Positions 25,521-36,430 of a stretch of 64,000 bases of DNA are shown here, one piece after another. The notes under the pieces were generated by a model, which saw only the letters and a program-made list of their open reading frames with translations, made no database searches and had not been told where the DNA came from. This DNA is from Micropterus salmoides (Eukaryota > Chordata > Actinopteri > Centrarchiformes > Centrarchidae), in assembly GCF_014851395.1 (NCBI RefSeq), contig NW_024040040.1, positions 13,319,403-13,383,402 on the forward strand, written 5' to 3'. Both the position numbers and the translations under genes were made by a program. Position 1 is the first letter of the stretch, and every line of letters begins with the position of its first letter.

Positions 25521-26665
25521 CACAAAAAAAGTAAATAAATAAATGTAGGCAGTAATTAAATTATACAAAGAGACTATCTATTTTAATAAGCTTCTTTACT
25601 TATTCACCTTTGTAATAATTACCTTATTTATTTATTGTCCATTATAATCTTCAACTTTATTTATTAATTACTACTTTTTTAAATGTATTTATTTATGTGT
25701 GTGTTTTAATATTTTTGTCTGTTTTATTCTTCCGTTGCATTTTCTACCCTATTTATTTCCCTAATGGTATTTATTTCTGTCTGTCCTTTTTACATTTCTC
25801 TATGCATTTCTGCCTCATTATGCAAATGAGGAGGGGCTGTGTCTCAAGGGGTGAACTTCTCCCCTATTGGTGGACCAGCCAGATGGGAGAGCTCTAGGCC
25901 TACTCTACCTGCACACATCAACAAGCTTGCTCCTGACACAGTCAGATGGCTTCCTTCAGTGCGCTGAAGTGTTTAGCAACTCTATTTGAAGACAATACTA
26001 CCAGCCATGTCTTCCTTCTTTTTCATGTGGACGCTCTGACCTACAGAGTTTTCATTTAGCAACTTATACGGACACAGAACTGCAGGAAAGGTAGCAGTTG
26101 TTTCTGAGAGCCACATGGTCAGTTAGCCGCAGCTAAATCTGGAGTATTTACGGTAAATGCTCCCACACGAAGCAGCTCGTTGTTCTGCTGTTTCAACAAA
26201 AACGCCATTGAGGATGAAAGTTCAACCGTGGTGTTGTGTCAGGAAATGCGGTGACTTAACCAGTGGTGAGTAAGAAATATTAGTACTATTGAGACTTTAT
26301 TGCCCTTTTCAGATAAGACTCCCAGACTGCAACATGTGTCTTTGTAAAGAGAGAAACAGACAGAAAAAACTCTAACTCTGCCTGTCAGCTCGCTCTGCTC
26401 CGTTAAAACTGAATTTACCATACAGAATTGAATACGAGTGCACTCCAGATTTAGCTGCAGCTAGCTGACCGTGTGCTTCTCCCTATACCGCAGTTCTGTG
26501 TCCATGCATGCAGCAAACTGAAAACACTGTCTGTCAGAGCTACCCTTTTCTACATGAAAAGGGAAGGAAGACATGGTTGGTAGTAGGCTGGGGCAACCTG
26601 GCTATAATATACCTTGTATAATTTAATTACTGCCTACATTTATTTATTTACTTTATTTTTTTGTG
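25521..26665. mobile_element. Large fold-back (palindromic) element with nested insertion
   Basis: The outer ends form a near-perfect inverted repeat of about 45 bases. The left end (25521-25570) reads gtaaataaataaatgtaggc then agtaattaaattatacaa, and the right end (about 26611-26665) is its reverse complement. A second, inner inverted pair covers about 25985-26150 and about 26430-26600, sharing accatgtcttcctt, ggacacagaactgc and agctaaatctggagt. The loop is about 26150-26430. The left arm has about 415 extra bases (25571-25985) with no counterpart on the right, consistent with a later insertion. No transposase. Confidence 0.65.
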
Positions 26666-26776
26666 GACTAATAGAGTGAGGTATAATGAGGTTTAATACA
26701 GGACAGTAAGGTATAAATAACCCATAACTACTGAGTACGTCACCTAACATTATTGTTTGTTTTATGTTTTGAATAT

Positions 26777-27516
26777 GTGTAAAGACAGGAAGTAAGTTTG
26801 CCCTGTCGAAGTTTTACCGCGATGACGCCATGCTGGCGCTACGGATACTAGACGTTCAAAGTTTATGGTGGGAAAGTGTTGCGACGGCTCCTGTACACTG
26901 AAGATATTTTAGGTGTTTGTTTGATAAGAGGTTTATAAGCAATATGCACTATGGGAAAACGCAACTTGCCAACTTGAATACTGCCGTCTGTTTCTGTTAA
27001 ATATATCGTTAAAATATGTAGCATAAGCACTTTCTAGTCAATACATTTCAGGGGACTGTAATTATTACAGAAGTTTATTGTCAATTCTGACATATTAAAG
27101 GGGCAGTATAGGCGATGCCCAAGATATTAGACATAGATATAAATAGGAGTGTAAAAGCAGTTACATACTGTGAGAAGAAAAGGTATTTAAATTACTAAAG
27201 ATGTTTATTGAATGTGAAAGTCAAGGGAAATGTGTTTATCACAGAGACAGTAACTGACCAGAGTGAGAAGATGTTTTATTGAGATGGTGAGAGTGTTGAA
27301 TATGTGATTAAGCTTGATTGGACCTGGACATTGAACCTGAAATGCTTCAAACAGAAATGTGTTGTGTTAACCCGGTTTTGAGTTGTTTAATAAAACACCC
27401 TCAGAAGCAATCTGGAACGAAACGCAGACGCACTGTACCTTCATTGCTCCTGTTTCACCTGCTTTAATACAGGTTACATATCTGCTACTGAGGCACCTAT
27501 CCCTGGGACCCGTAAC
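26777..27516 (+). mobile_element. Possible solo LTR
   Basis: A roughly 740-bp block starts TGTGTAAAGACAGGAAG and ends ..CTGGGACCCGTAACACA. It has a TATA-like gtttataagc near 26928 and a polyadenylation-like TAATAAAACACC near 27388, 120-130 bases before the end. The CpG-containing 5' part (gcgatgacgccatgctggcg) and the gggacccgtaaca terminus resemble U5 ends of fish LTR elements. I see no flanking duplication and no internal retroviral or gypsy coding sequence, so this is an inference. Confidence 0.3.
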
Positions 27517-28770
27517 ACATACAACTATTGTGCATTAACAGACTGTGCCATCCAATTTGACCTCCTGCCAGTGAATCTGTATTAAGTATTTTTGTACTAT
27601 ATATTGTTATGGTTGCTTGTTCCTAATACAGCAATTGGTGCACACATACACACACACACAGATATTCAAACACAGGGGTCAGTGTGAAGGGTCATCTCTG
27701 TAGCATCACCGGGAGGTTCTCACAGATCATATCTGGATGGATCTAACAGACACAACAACCGGTCGACTGTGCTGTGAGTCTACCGATGCACAGCTGGGCC
27801 TTTTTTAATTGGAAAATTATGGAATTTAAAAGGACTTTAATACCATACTTGGGTATAGATGTTCTAACTAACTTTCCATTGGTTTACGTCACAACTTATT
27901 CTAAATAATGGTTTCTCCATTCACCTCTCGCCTAAAGATTTTATCATTTTGTTAATAGACATATTTGTTTTGGTTATGATTGTGTACATTATTATGCCTC
28001 TGTCAGTACCTTACCAGAGGGTGTTTTTCTTTTTTTAACCATGCACGTGTTTAGAAAACTGACAACCACATGGAGGTGGGAAGAAATGATGGATAGATGA
28101 AATAAAGAAGAGGCATGTGGATAATGAGAGCAAGATGTTTTCTGACAGAATTTGAGGACAGATGAAGACGACCTCTGCTTTTGTGCCTGATGTGGTGAGA
28201 CAAATAAAAGAGAGAGGGGGAAGAGAGGACAGACAGTCTGCCAGCTGAATGTCATCTGGAAAACGTTTTGTCACACCTAGACAGATGTGGTACAGCGTCT
28301 AACTCTGGTTTGTGAAGAGGAGAGTAGATTGAAGCACATGATATGGAAAAAGAAAGATAAGATTAAAGGAGGACAAAAGATGAGAGAACAGACTGCTATC
28401 ACATTGAGAATGAAAATAATTCCTGGGACCACCATGGCCTCTTAAATGGGAGTAGCTTTGGTGGCATTCCATAGCAGGGACCCCTTGGTAATCCTTCGTT
28501 TATTGACAACAGGTGCTGGGGTGGGAGAGGATTATTAGTGGCTTTGTAAATCCTGTTTGAATATGATGATATGATATGATATGTACTGTAAATATGATGA
28601 TGTTCTTCCTCAGAGTAGAGAATAGCTGAACAGCAACTAGCAATAATTTTAGTCATCCTGAATAATCGATTACCTTTAGCCTCTAAGATATCCAAAGATA
28701 ATGATCAGGAATTCAAGAGCTCAAGATGATGTTTTCAAATTGCTTGTTGTATCACTGCCAAATGCAGGCT
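27517..28770. other. Gene-free stretch
   Basis: Contains a (CA)n run near 27647-27660 and a (TATGA)n-like tract at about 28560-28582. No exon recognised. Confidence 0.35.
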
Positions 28771-28772
28771 CG

Positions 28773-29149
28773 AAGGAATAGTAAGAGAAGAAGAGTTAGA
28801 GAAGATTGATACCACTTTCATGTCTGTGCATTAAATATAAACCTAGAGCCAGCATCCAGTTAGCTTAGCTTAGCTTAGTGAAAAGATTGGAAACTAGTAA
28901 ATAACTAGCCTGCATTGTCTGAAGTTAACAAAATCCGACCCCATGTAAGACCACAAATTGTGGTTTTTACGTTTAGTTTTTTGTATGGAACAAATGAGAT
29001 ATAACATGTCCAGGCAGACTTTTTCTTTGGACAGTTTCCCTCTGTTTCCAGTCTTTATACTAAACTAAACTAACCAGCTGCTGGCTGATCTCATCTAACT
29101 CTTGGCAAGAAAGCAAATAAGCAAAGCTCCCTAAAATGTTGAATTGTCC
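28773..29149. repeat. Palindromic teleost repeat (fold-back family, copy 1)
   Basis: The left arm carries aagagttagagaagattgat, ccagcatccagttagcttag and aaaagattggaaac. The right arm carries the inverse (tttccagtctttatactaaa, accagctgctggctgat, catctaactcttggcaagaa, agcaaataagc). The centre reads aaaatccgaccccatgtaag and caaattgtggtttttacg. The right end (ctaaaatgttgaattgtcc) matches, in inverse, the left end of the copy at 53497. A non-coding MITE-like family. Confidence 0.6.
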
Positions 29150-32100
29150 ACTTAAGGCAATGCGCATTTTAGGAAATATTGACTGTCATCCATTGTTTTC
29201 AGTAGCCTGGGCACACTCATCTGATGAAAGATCTGAAGTGTATCAATTCATCAGGGTCGTTTGTCTAAATCAGAGGTATATCAGTCTAATTATGTCTCAA
29301 GTTCATCTATTTTCTATTATATATAATTTTTTTGCCCGTAATATACATGAAATCTTTTTCTTCTATTTGACTCTGCGTGTCTCTATATTCTATAATCAGT
29401 ACAGTATGTTGCAAGCTTGTGAGCACTGAAAACCAGTCCTTTCCACCTTCCACCTGTTGCTAATCACAGTGGTCTCACCTTCTTACATCTCTGCTCCGAC
29501 AGCCAAACTCTGTGACCAATCAGTTACCATGAAACAGGACCCATGAGTGACATCTCCATGGCCTTCATCATTATCACTGGCATCTATCTGAAAGCAGAGC
29601 GCACATTGTTTTGGCATTCAGGACAGTCCAGCAGTCAGGGCTATGCACGGCATATTTTTCAGCGACTTCCCAGAAGACCAAACCAGAACCACATTGCGGG
29701 ATTTTTCTAAGAAACTACCCCGTGGAAGCACCTACATTGCAAACATGCCAGTAAATGTCATATAGGTGCAATGTAGCAGTTATTGACATAGAATGTAATG
29801 TGTGACGCTGTGTGGTTTTAACTGATTGATATTCATTTTAAATGCAATAACGTCCTCAAGTCTCTTGCGTGAGCCGTGCTAATTCATTCAAAAATACTAA
29901 TGTTGAATGGCATGTTATGCTTACATCCTATAATTAAAAGATAGACTTCCCCAAGTGGTCTTGATTTGCCTGACTTATTCAAGTCAGGATGTGTATTTCT
30001 ATAAATTTAAAACTTGAAGTCAAGCATAGGAAATTAACTTGGCGGTTTCTGTAGCACTAGAGCTAAGGGAGTTGGTCTTCTTGAGGCGTGACGTCCAGCA
30101 GTGTTTCTGCTTACAAACTGAGGGTTTCTTACTCTGAAAGATGGACGACTCCTAGCTTCCATGGCTGTGCTTGTGGACCCAACGCAGATCAAACACAATG
30201 TGGGCGTATTGATATTGGCCCGGTGTGTGTGTGAAAGAGGAAGCTGCTCCTGTCACTATGGGAGAAGTGCAATTTGTACAGTGTGTGAGTGACCGCAGAA
30301 GGATCTCCCTGGCTGCAGCTAAAAGGATCCTTCTGCAGGGGGACCCTCCCTTCCAAGCTTTCCGCTTTCCTGCCCCACACCCTCCAGACCTCCACCCAGG
30401 CCTCACTGGTTCTGTCGCCCAGGGATGGGCAGTTGTTCCAGGGCAGAGCTTGCTGATTGTTCCCCTGTGTTATTCCAACACGGTTCTTCCTCCAAGAGGG
30501 CCTGGCCAAGGCAAGCACTGCGTTGGATGTATCGATGGTGTGTGTTTTGAGTCTGTGTGTGAGGGTGTGTTAACTCCCATTAGTGCCAAATGACAGGAAG
30601 AGGACAATGAAAGGGCCGCCATCTTCGTCAAAATGTGTGCACATTCATTAACCCTTGGCCCTTCCTATTGTTCAGCTTCACACACTGATCTACAGTGATG
30701 TGTTTTCTTTACAGAAATCGGACGTGGTTATGACTTCATAGTGTGTGTGCATGATCGCTGACTCATTCAATACATTTTCAACTTTGAGAGTCTTGCTGTC
30801 TTGAGACAAATCTATTTTTTCTTATTTGCACATATTTCCTAGAAACAAAGGCTTAGATTTGCACATTCACTTACTTAATTTCACCATTTTCTTTGAACAA
30901 AAATAAAAGCGTCATGCATATCAGTTTGGTTTGAGTGACTGATGCACATCTCAAAGGCGGTTGGAGTTACAGTATAGGTGGCTGCAGACTGATGGATGAC
31001 TCAAGATACTGTATGTTCAGAGAAACCCAAAGGGGAATACAGGCACATGTGAGACCTCTGCTCCCTCACACCACACGTGCTACCTTAAGGAGATTGTGTG
31101 TGCGTGTGCATGTGCATGTGTGTACGTTCATGAGTGTTCCAGGCTGTGAGAAAAATACTGCCTCTCACGCCCATGGAAACCAAGGACAAACATTATTTTC
31201 TCTCAGTTTAATGTACACCACACACAGGACACTTACACCCTTTTTTACCCGCATATATGCAGGTTTTTTAAATGCAGGCAAACCTGCTAAAAATAGGCAA
31301 TTGACTCCTTTCCCATTGACAGTAGACAAGTTTGCCTGTTCACTTTTTTTTCTGATGTGTTATATTCATTGTCACAACCACACCAGAAATAAGGGTTAGT
31401 AAACAGCAGAACGGAGCATCCAGGCCGGTGATAATGTTACGGTGGTTGTTGTGCGTAGCCCATAGACTATATAAATTCCTCTTTTAATGTCAATTTGTTG
31501 GGCTCCAGCATGTTATTGCAGAAAAGAGTCGAAAAAAGTATTAAGTCATATCCAGAGGCAATTTCTACTATATGTTACACTGTAATCACTCTTTAACCAG
31601 TACATTCTATCAATTATTTTTCACGTGAATGTACATCTGTGCTGAATTAAATTAGCAAAACAGGAAGACTCCCTCCCTCCATCCATCTTTCTATCTGCCC
31701 TCCAACCCAGCAGTCTGTTGAGTTCTATGCACAAAAACAGACGGGGTCAAGGGTGAAGCGCACACACATCATCACTACACATGCCCTTTCATCCGTAATA
31801 ACAACACCGAGAAAATCAGGGCAAATCCCCCGCCGACTTTAAACAAAACTTTCCCATTCACCGTCTTGTCTTTTGATAACAAGACTGATGAGTGATCTGT
31901 GTGTGTGTGTGTGTGTCTGCGGTGTTTATCAAGGGGGCTGACTGTTCACATGGCTTGTCAGGTGATGTATGTTACTGGCTACCTGCTGCGCTGCTGCCAA
32001 CTGTTTTTTTTTGAGTGCACGTCTGGCTGCAGAATCTGAGGGTAAAACACACAACACACTCACATTGGGGATTGGGAATAAATAGGAATAACACATAACA

Positions 32101-33070
32101 AGAAACTAAAATACACACACACTTCAGAGTAATAAATAGAATCTGTTGCCAAAATGCCAAATGATACAAGGTGATTTCCAAGTTACAAGGTATATTTGTC
32201 ACATTACGACTGGTGAAATTGAAGTGGTTGAACTAGCTGGTGGATCATCTAAGGTCTTAAATCCAAAAACCCTGCTTCCTTTTCCAATGACTGTAATTCG
32301 ATCATAGATGAAAAACAAAAGTGTAGCGAAGTTTGAAGGAGCTACTGGCTGCTGCATCTACACAGGCCGCCGGCTGCCATGGAGTAGACATACATGGAAT
32401 TTAACTTAGTTAACTTGCAGTAACACTATAAGACAGTTACATAATACCAACACAGCACAGTAGGTTGTTCTCTGTCAACATAATTTGTTTTCCATACAAC
32501 AAGCATGATTAAAGGTGATTTTAGAAATCAGAGTCTGTCCACAGGTCTTGTGGAGCACGACTGCATACAGTATATGAGATTCAAGACTGCATTAGCCACT
32601 ACTAGCATAACAAACCCGAATCTCCAGCCAGTCAGCATTTGAGTTACATTGTAGGTGATTCAGGCACCATGACAAGGAAGAAGAATGCATTGAATAAAGA
32701 GATAATAATAAGATTTAATGAGATCATTTAAAAAAAAACAACTGGCAATCATAAGTCTGACAATGTTTTGGAGAGAAACGCTAAATTGGTGGAGTACTCC
32801 TTTAAAAGCACTTGGGGTCTTGGTGAAGTGTTTTAGTAGCCTAAATCAAACACCAAGGAGGAAGCAGGTTGCCCAATCATGACCGTCAGTGAAAATGTCA
32901 CAGTATATTTCCTACAAAACCTATTTGGCAAAGCAAATTAGTAGCATATGAACGCATTTTGAAGGAGACATGGTTGCAAACACACACACACAGCCATACC
33001 ATTCTCTGTCCCCGAAGTCGTAAAAATAAAACTGTAAAGATTAAAACTGTTTTTTTCTTTTTGCCATTTT
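29150..33070. other. Gene-free stretch
   Basis: No exon that I can support. Between about 30150 and 30600 the sequence is GC-richer, with overlapping open frames on both strands but no recognisable domain. A (GT)n run lies near 31899-31917. Confidence 0.35.
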
Positions 33071-33364
33071 ATGGCGCCGAAGTTACTGAGTGAGCAAGTT
33101 TTGAGTTTTATTTATGATAAACAGAAACAGGATTCTGCTTTACTGTCAATACATCAAGACATTTATCAAAGTATGGTGAAAAGGGTGCGTAAACAAATAT
33201 TTATGGGTGTGTACGAGCATCGTGCGGGTGAAATAATATCAAGTTGGCCTATCATTGAAGCCAGGGCGGTCTTTAACTCTCTGCTGTTGATGAAATTGGA
33301 GAAGTTTGTTGATAGGGCGCTGTGTGGTTCTCCAGCAAACCTCCGTGCTGCTGGAAAAAAGTGA
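33071..33364 (+). other. Unrecognised 97-codon open frame
   Basis: A single uninterrupted frame begins MAPKLLSEQVLSFIYDKQKQ and ends with a TGA. Its composition is protein-like: mixed charged and hydrophobic residues with helix-like periodicity, and no low-complexity tract. It has no signal peptide, membrane segment or motif I recognise. The start context (ttttATGg) is weak and no splice site or promoter clearly frames it. It could be a fragment of a decayed mobile element, an exon of an unseen gene, or chance. Confidence 0.2.
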
Positions 33365-34985
33365 AGAAATCTGAATTCACAACTTAATTTAAAACACTGA
33401 GGGTGGCAATTTGGAAAAGAGGATTGAGAGGATGGGAGGGCTGCACACCTGGCAAACAAGACAATAGCACACCTCCACACATGCTGAAAATTGCACCTGA
33501 ATCATTCACTTGCTGCTGGTGTGACTTCAATCCAAAAGAAGCTGAGCCAACAGCCAAAGAACATAACAGCAGACTGTGTAGAAAGTGCAGTGTGTGAGAG
33601 ATGGCCTGGTGTGTATGCCTGATTGCAGGAGCATGAATAAGCATTTTGTACATGTGCGTGCCTTAGAATCGGAGATCGCACACACAAGCTGGCGGCGCAG
33701 TGTAGTGCAGCAGGTCAGTAGTACGTGTGTGGGCCTCAGCACTGGATGGCTGAATAATAATGTCAATGGGTTGATGTGGTGAGGCCTGTCATGAGAGCGC
33801 TGTAGGTTCACACTGTCAGCTGTGCTTCATCAGTGAAACCCTCACCGCCAAACTTCCCTTCTCCCTCCTGGGCTCGCGCTCTCCTCTTCCACCGCTGTGT
33901 TTTCCAACTGGCTCTTTTCCCCTGTGATCCTCCATCTGTTTCCCCTCGCCTCCACACTATCACCTTTCTCCTTCTTCCCCCTTTTTATCAGTTCTTTGCT
34001 GTCTAGCTGGTCAAATTCCTCACACTCGCTCTGATTTTTTCACTTTTGTCTTTCAACAAATGCTTATTGAAAGTCACAGAACACCAAAAACTGCTACCTC
34101 TTACCACAAATCTTTATCCCCTATCCTCTTTCAGTTAACACGTCTTGAATCTCGCTGCATTACTAGTTACTCAAACTTTTTTCACCTTCTAACCTCATTG
34201 CTGGTATCCGTGTCAACCTTTGCCAGACACCCCAACAACTTTTGATGCAGTTTTGAGTGTTTTTTGATGCATCCGCCCCACGTAAGTCAGTCAAATACTA
34301 ATTGGGACCACAGCAGGGGAAGGGAAGGCCCAGTCCTCATTTCCCAAAGGATGTTGGAGGCTGTTTTTCTCACGGTGGTCTGGGCCGAGCCGTAAGCTGG
34401 CACAGCATGGCATGGGTTGGTGCAGGAAATGGCTGCCTGAACCCCGCAAGGGATTCCGGCCAGTTCCATTTCCTGTCAAACATCCTCCCAGAGGAAAGGA
34501 GAACCAGGACATTAAAGACAAAACCCACAGTGGGAGTAACAGAGAGTACAACTGGACTCACAAGATATTTTCTTTAGCTTCACACTGAACCACATCTGAT
34601 CTTCTTTTTTGTAGATTACAACCTATGGAGTTGTCAACATGTTCATTTAAAGTCTATGTTCACCCAAATTACAAGAAAATATTATTTTCTCATTTATTTC
34701 TTCTTGTATCTAGCCGTGCTAGTGCCATGCAGATACCAGCAACCAGATTTTGGTCTCATTCGCCCTGATCGTTGGAACTTTTTTTTACTGACTCCAATGA
34801 AAATTCCCAAAAAGTCGTCCAACCTAAATAACAAAATAAGTCATTTGTCATTGCTTTCCAAAGTTACCTATGTAAGTGGGACTTCACAGGGGCACATGAC
34901 AAAATTGACATTGATTGATCCCCTCCATCATACAGAAGCTGAAAGTTGAAATTGGCCTAGAGTGTTGTCTGTTCTCGCCGCAAAA
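33365..34985. other. Gene-free stretch
   Basis: A pyrimidine-rich region lies at 33840-34010. A GC-richer patch at about 34300-34500 has open frames on both strands but no domain. Around 34646-34700 the phrase cacccaaattacaagaaaat resembles a dispersed repeat seen also near 17663. Confidence 0.35.
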
Positions 34986-35021
34986 CTTTATGTGTGTAAA
35001 ACACAGTCATGTTATGACATC

Positions 35022-36430
35022 AGACGGAGGATGGGGGGGCACAAACAGACAGCATAGAGAAAGGACAACACCTGCAAGAGAAGGGGGATGGAGGGTGGGG
35101 ACAACAGGGAATAGCAGAGGGAAACACCAATTGCAGAAAGCAACAAAACCTGCAATGGAACGGGGAGGGGGGCTTGGAGCAGAGAAAAACAAAAACAAAC
35201 AAACACAAACAAACAGAAAATAATAATAATAATAAAAGACAACCAGCCGAACAGCTGCAATAAACAGCTGACATAGTAAGACAACTAAGAGAAAAATAAA
35301 AACAAGAAACAGTTAAACACAAATAAGCAACACAGCACAGCCATGAGAGCTGAAATATAACTAATAATTAATTTAAATAAATAACTGAAAGAAAAGCATC
35401 AAGAATAATTCTACCAGGGGCAACCTAAATTTGTTTGTGTCTATGTGAGAGATTGTGTGTATCTGTGTGCGTGTGGGTGAATGTGTACGTCACGACTGTG
35501 CCGCACCGACCCCAGCAACAGGCATGCAAGAACCCCAACAGCCAATAGGGGTGGGAGAAAAAGATGCACCGCGACAACCCCGGCCCAACCAACAGACACC
35601 CAAAAAAAAAAACGACTGTCCAAATGCTAATTGACAACGTAATGCCAACGGAACGCAAAAGGCGTAACCTGCGGAAGAGCAGCACCCAGACCGACCGCGG
35701 CGCGCACACAACATAGACCAGTCCTCCCCTCCCCGACCCAGCACCCCACCGCCGCTGACCGAACAGCCAAAACGCCCAAACACCACGTCATCTACATCAA
35801 TGCACAAGTAACGAGCCCAACCCCCATACTGCGTGGGCTCGGCGACACCCAATGCCCGGCAGCCCCCCGTGTATCACGCGTGCGAGACCGGGCAAACACG
35901 ACAGCAAAAGCCAGCGGAGAAAAACACCAGCAGCAAACGTGCCGTGCAGGCCACTGTGCACCCGCCAATAAAAGTCCGCAGTTCCCCCCAACCGCCGGAA
36001 AAATGAGGGCCGGCTGCTCCAGCCAACATCCCCCATGCACAATACGTCCCAAGGCCGCCGCACAACGCCAGCCAAACCAGCAACGAGGCAAAATGAACTA
36101 GCCCAGATGCACACCACCACCAACCCAGCCACCCGTCAAGGGCCGAGAACTCCAGGCACAGGTCCAGAAAAAACCGGAGCACAGCCCCGCCCCGCACCCA
36201 CACTGCACATCCCGAAAACTAACTTTATACTTCAGTCTGCAGAGGGGTCTGACAACCGTCCGACAGAGAAATGGGGAAGCATGGATCTAAGGCCAACTAA
36301 GCAAACCAGGGACGCAAACTGGTCCCTCCAAACCAACGAGGAAATGCCTCCCCCGAAATAAAAAATAAATAAAATAATCAATGCATCAAGATGCCAGGGG
36401 AGCCCCCCCACACACACACACACACACCGC
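35022..36430. repeat. Thymine-depleted, CpG-rich block of unknown type
   Basis: Plus-strand T is strikingly scarce: 13 of 180 bases by my count in 36001-36180. The block is purine/A-rich in 35022-35420, interrupted by a TG-rich stretch (35425-35490), and C/A-rich with many CpGs in 35490-36360. It ends in aataaaaaataaataaaata and a (CA)n run (36409-36427). Overlapping open frames up to about 120 codons exist on the minus strand but are low-complexity and carry no domain I recognise. It most resembles the strand-asymmetric, CpG-rich leader of a retroelement or a teleost dispersed repeat. Identity is unproven. Confidence 0.4.

Noticed and set aside
28855..28880. Tandem ttagc units resembling a small satellite
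   Set aside because: They are part of the palindromic repeat family, not an independent satellite or array.
30152..30593. Overlapping open frames on both strands, up to 122 codons
   Set aside because: No domain, no consistent splice signals, and both strands are equally open in a GC-richer patch.
35425..36361. Set of overlapping minus- and plus-strand frames in the T-depleted block
   Set aside because: Absence of T on one strand removes most stop codons by composition alone. The translations are low-complexity (Trp/Gly/Ala/Cys-rich), so I do not call genes.
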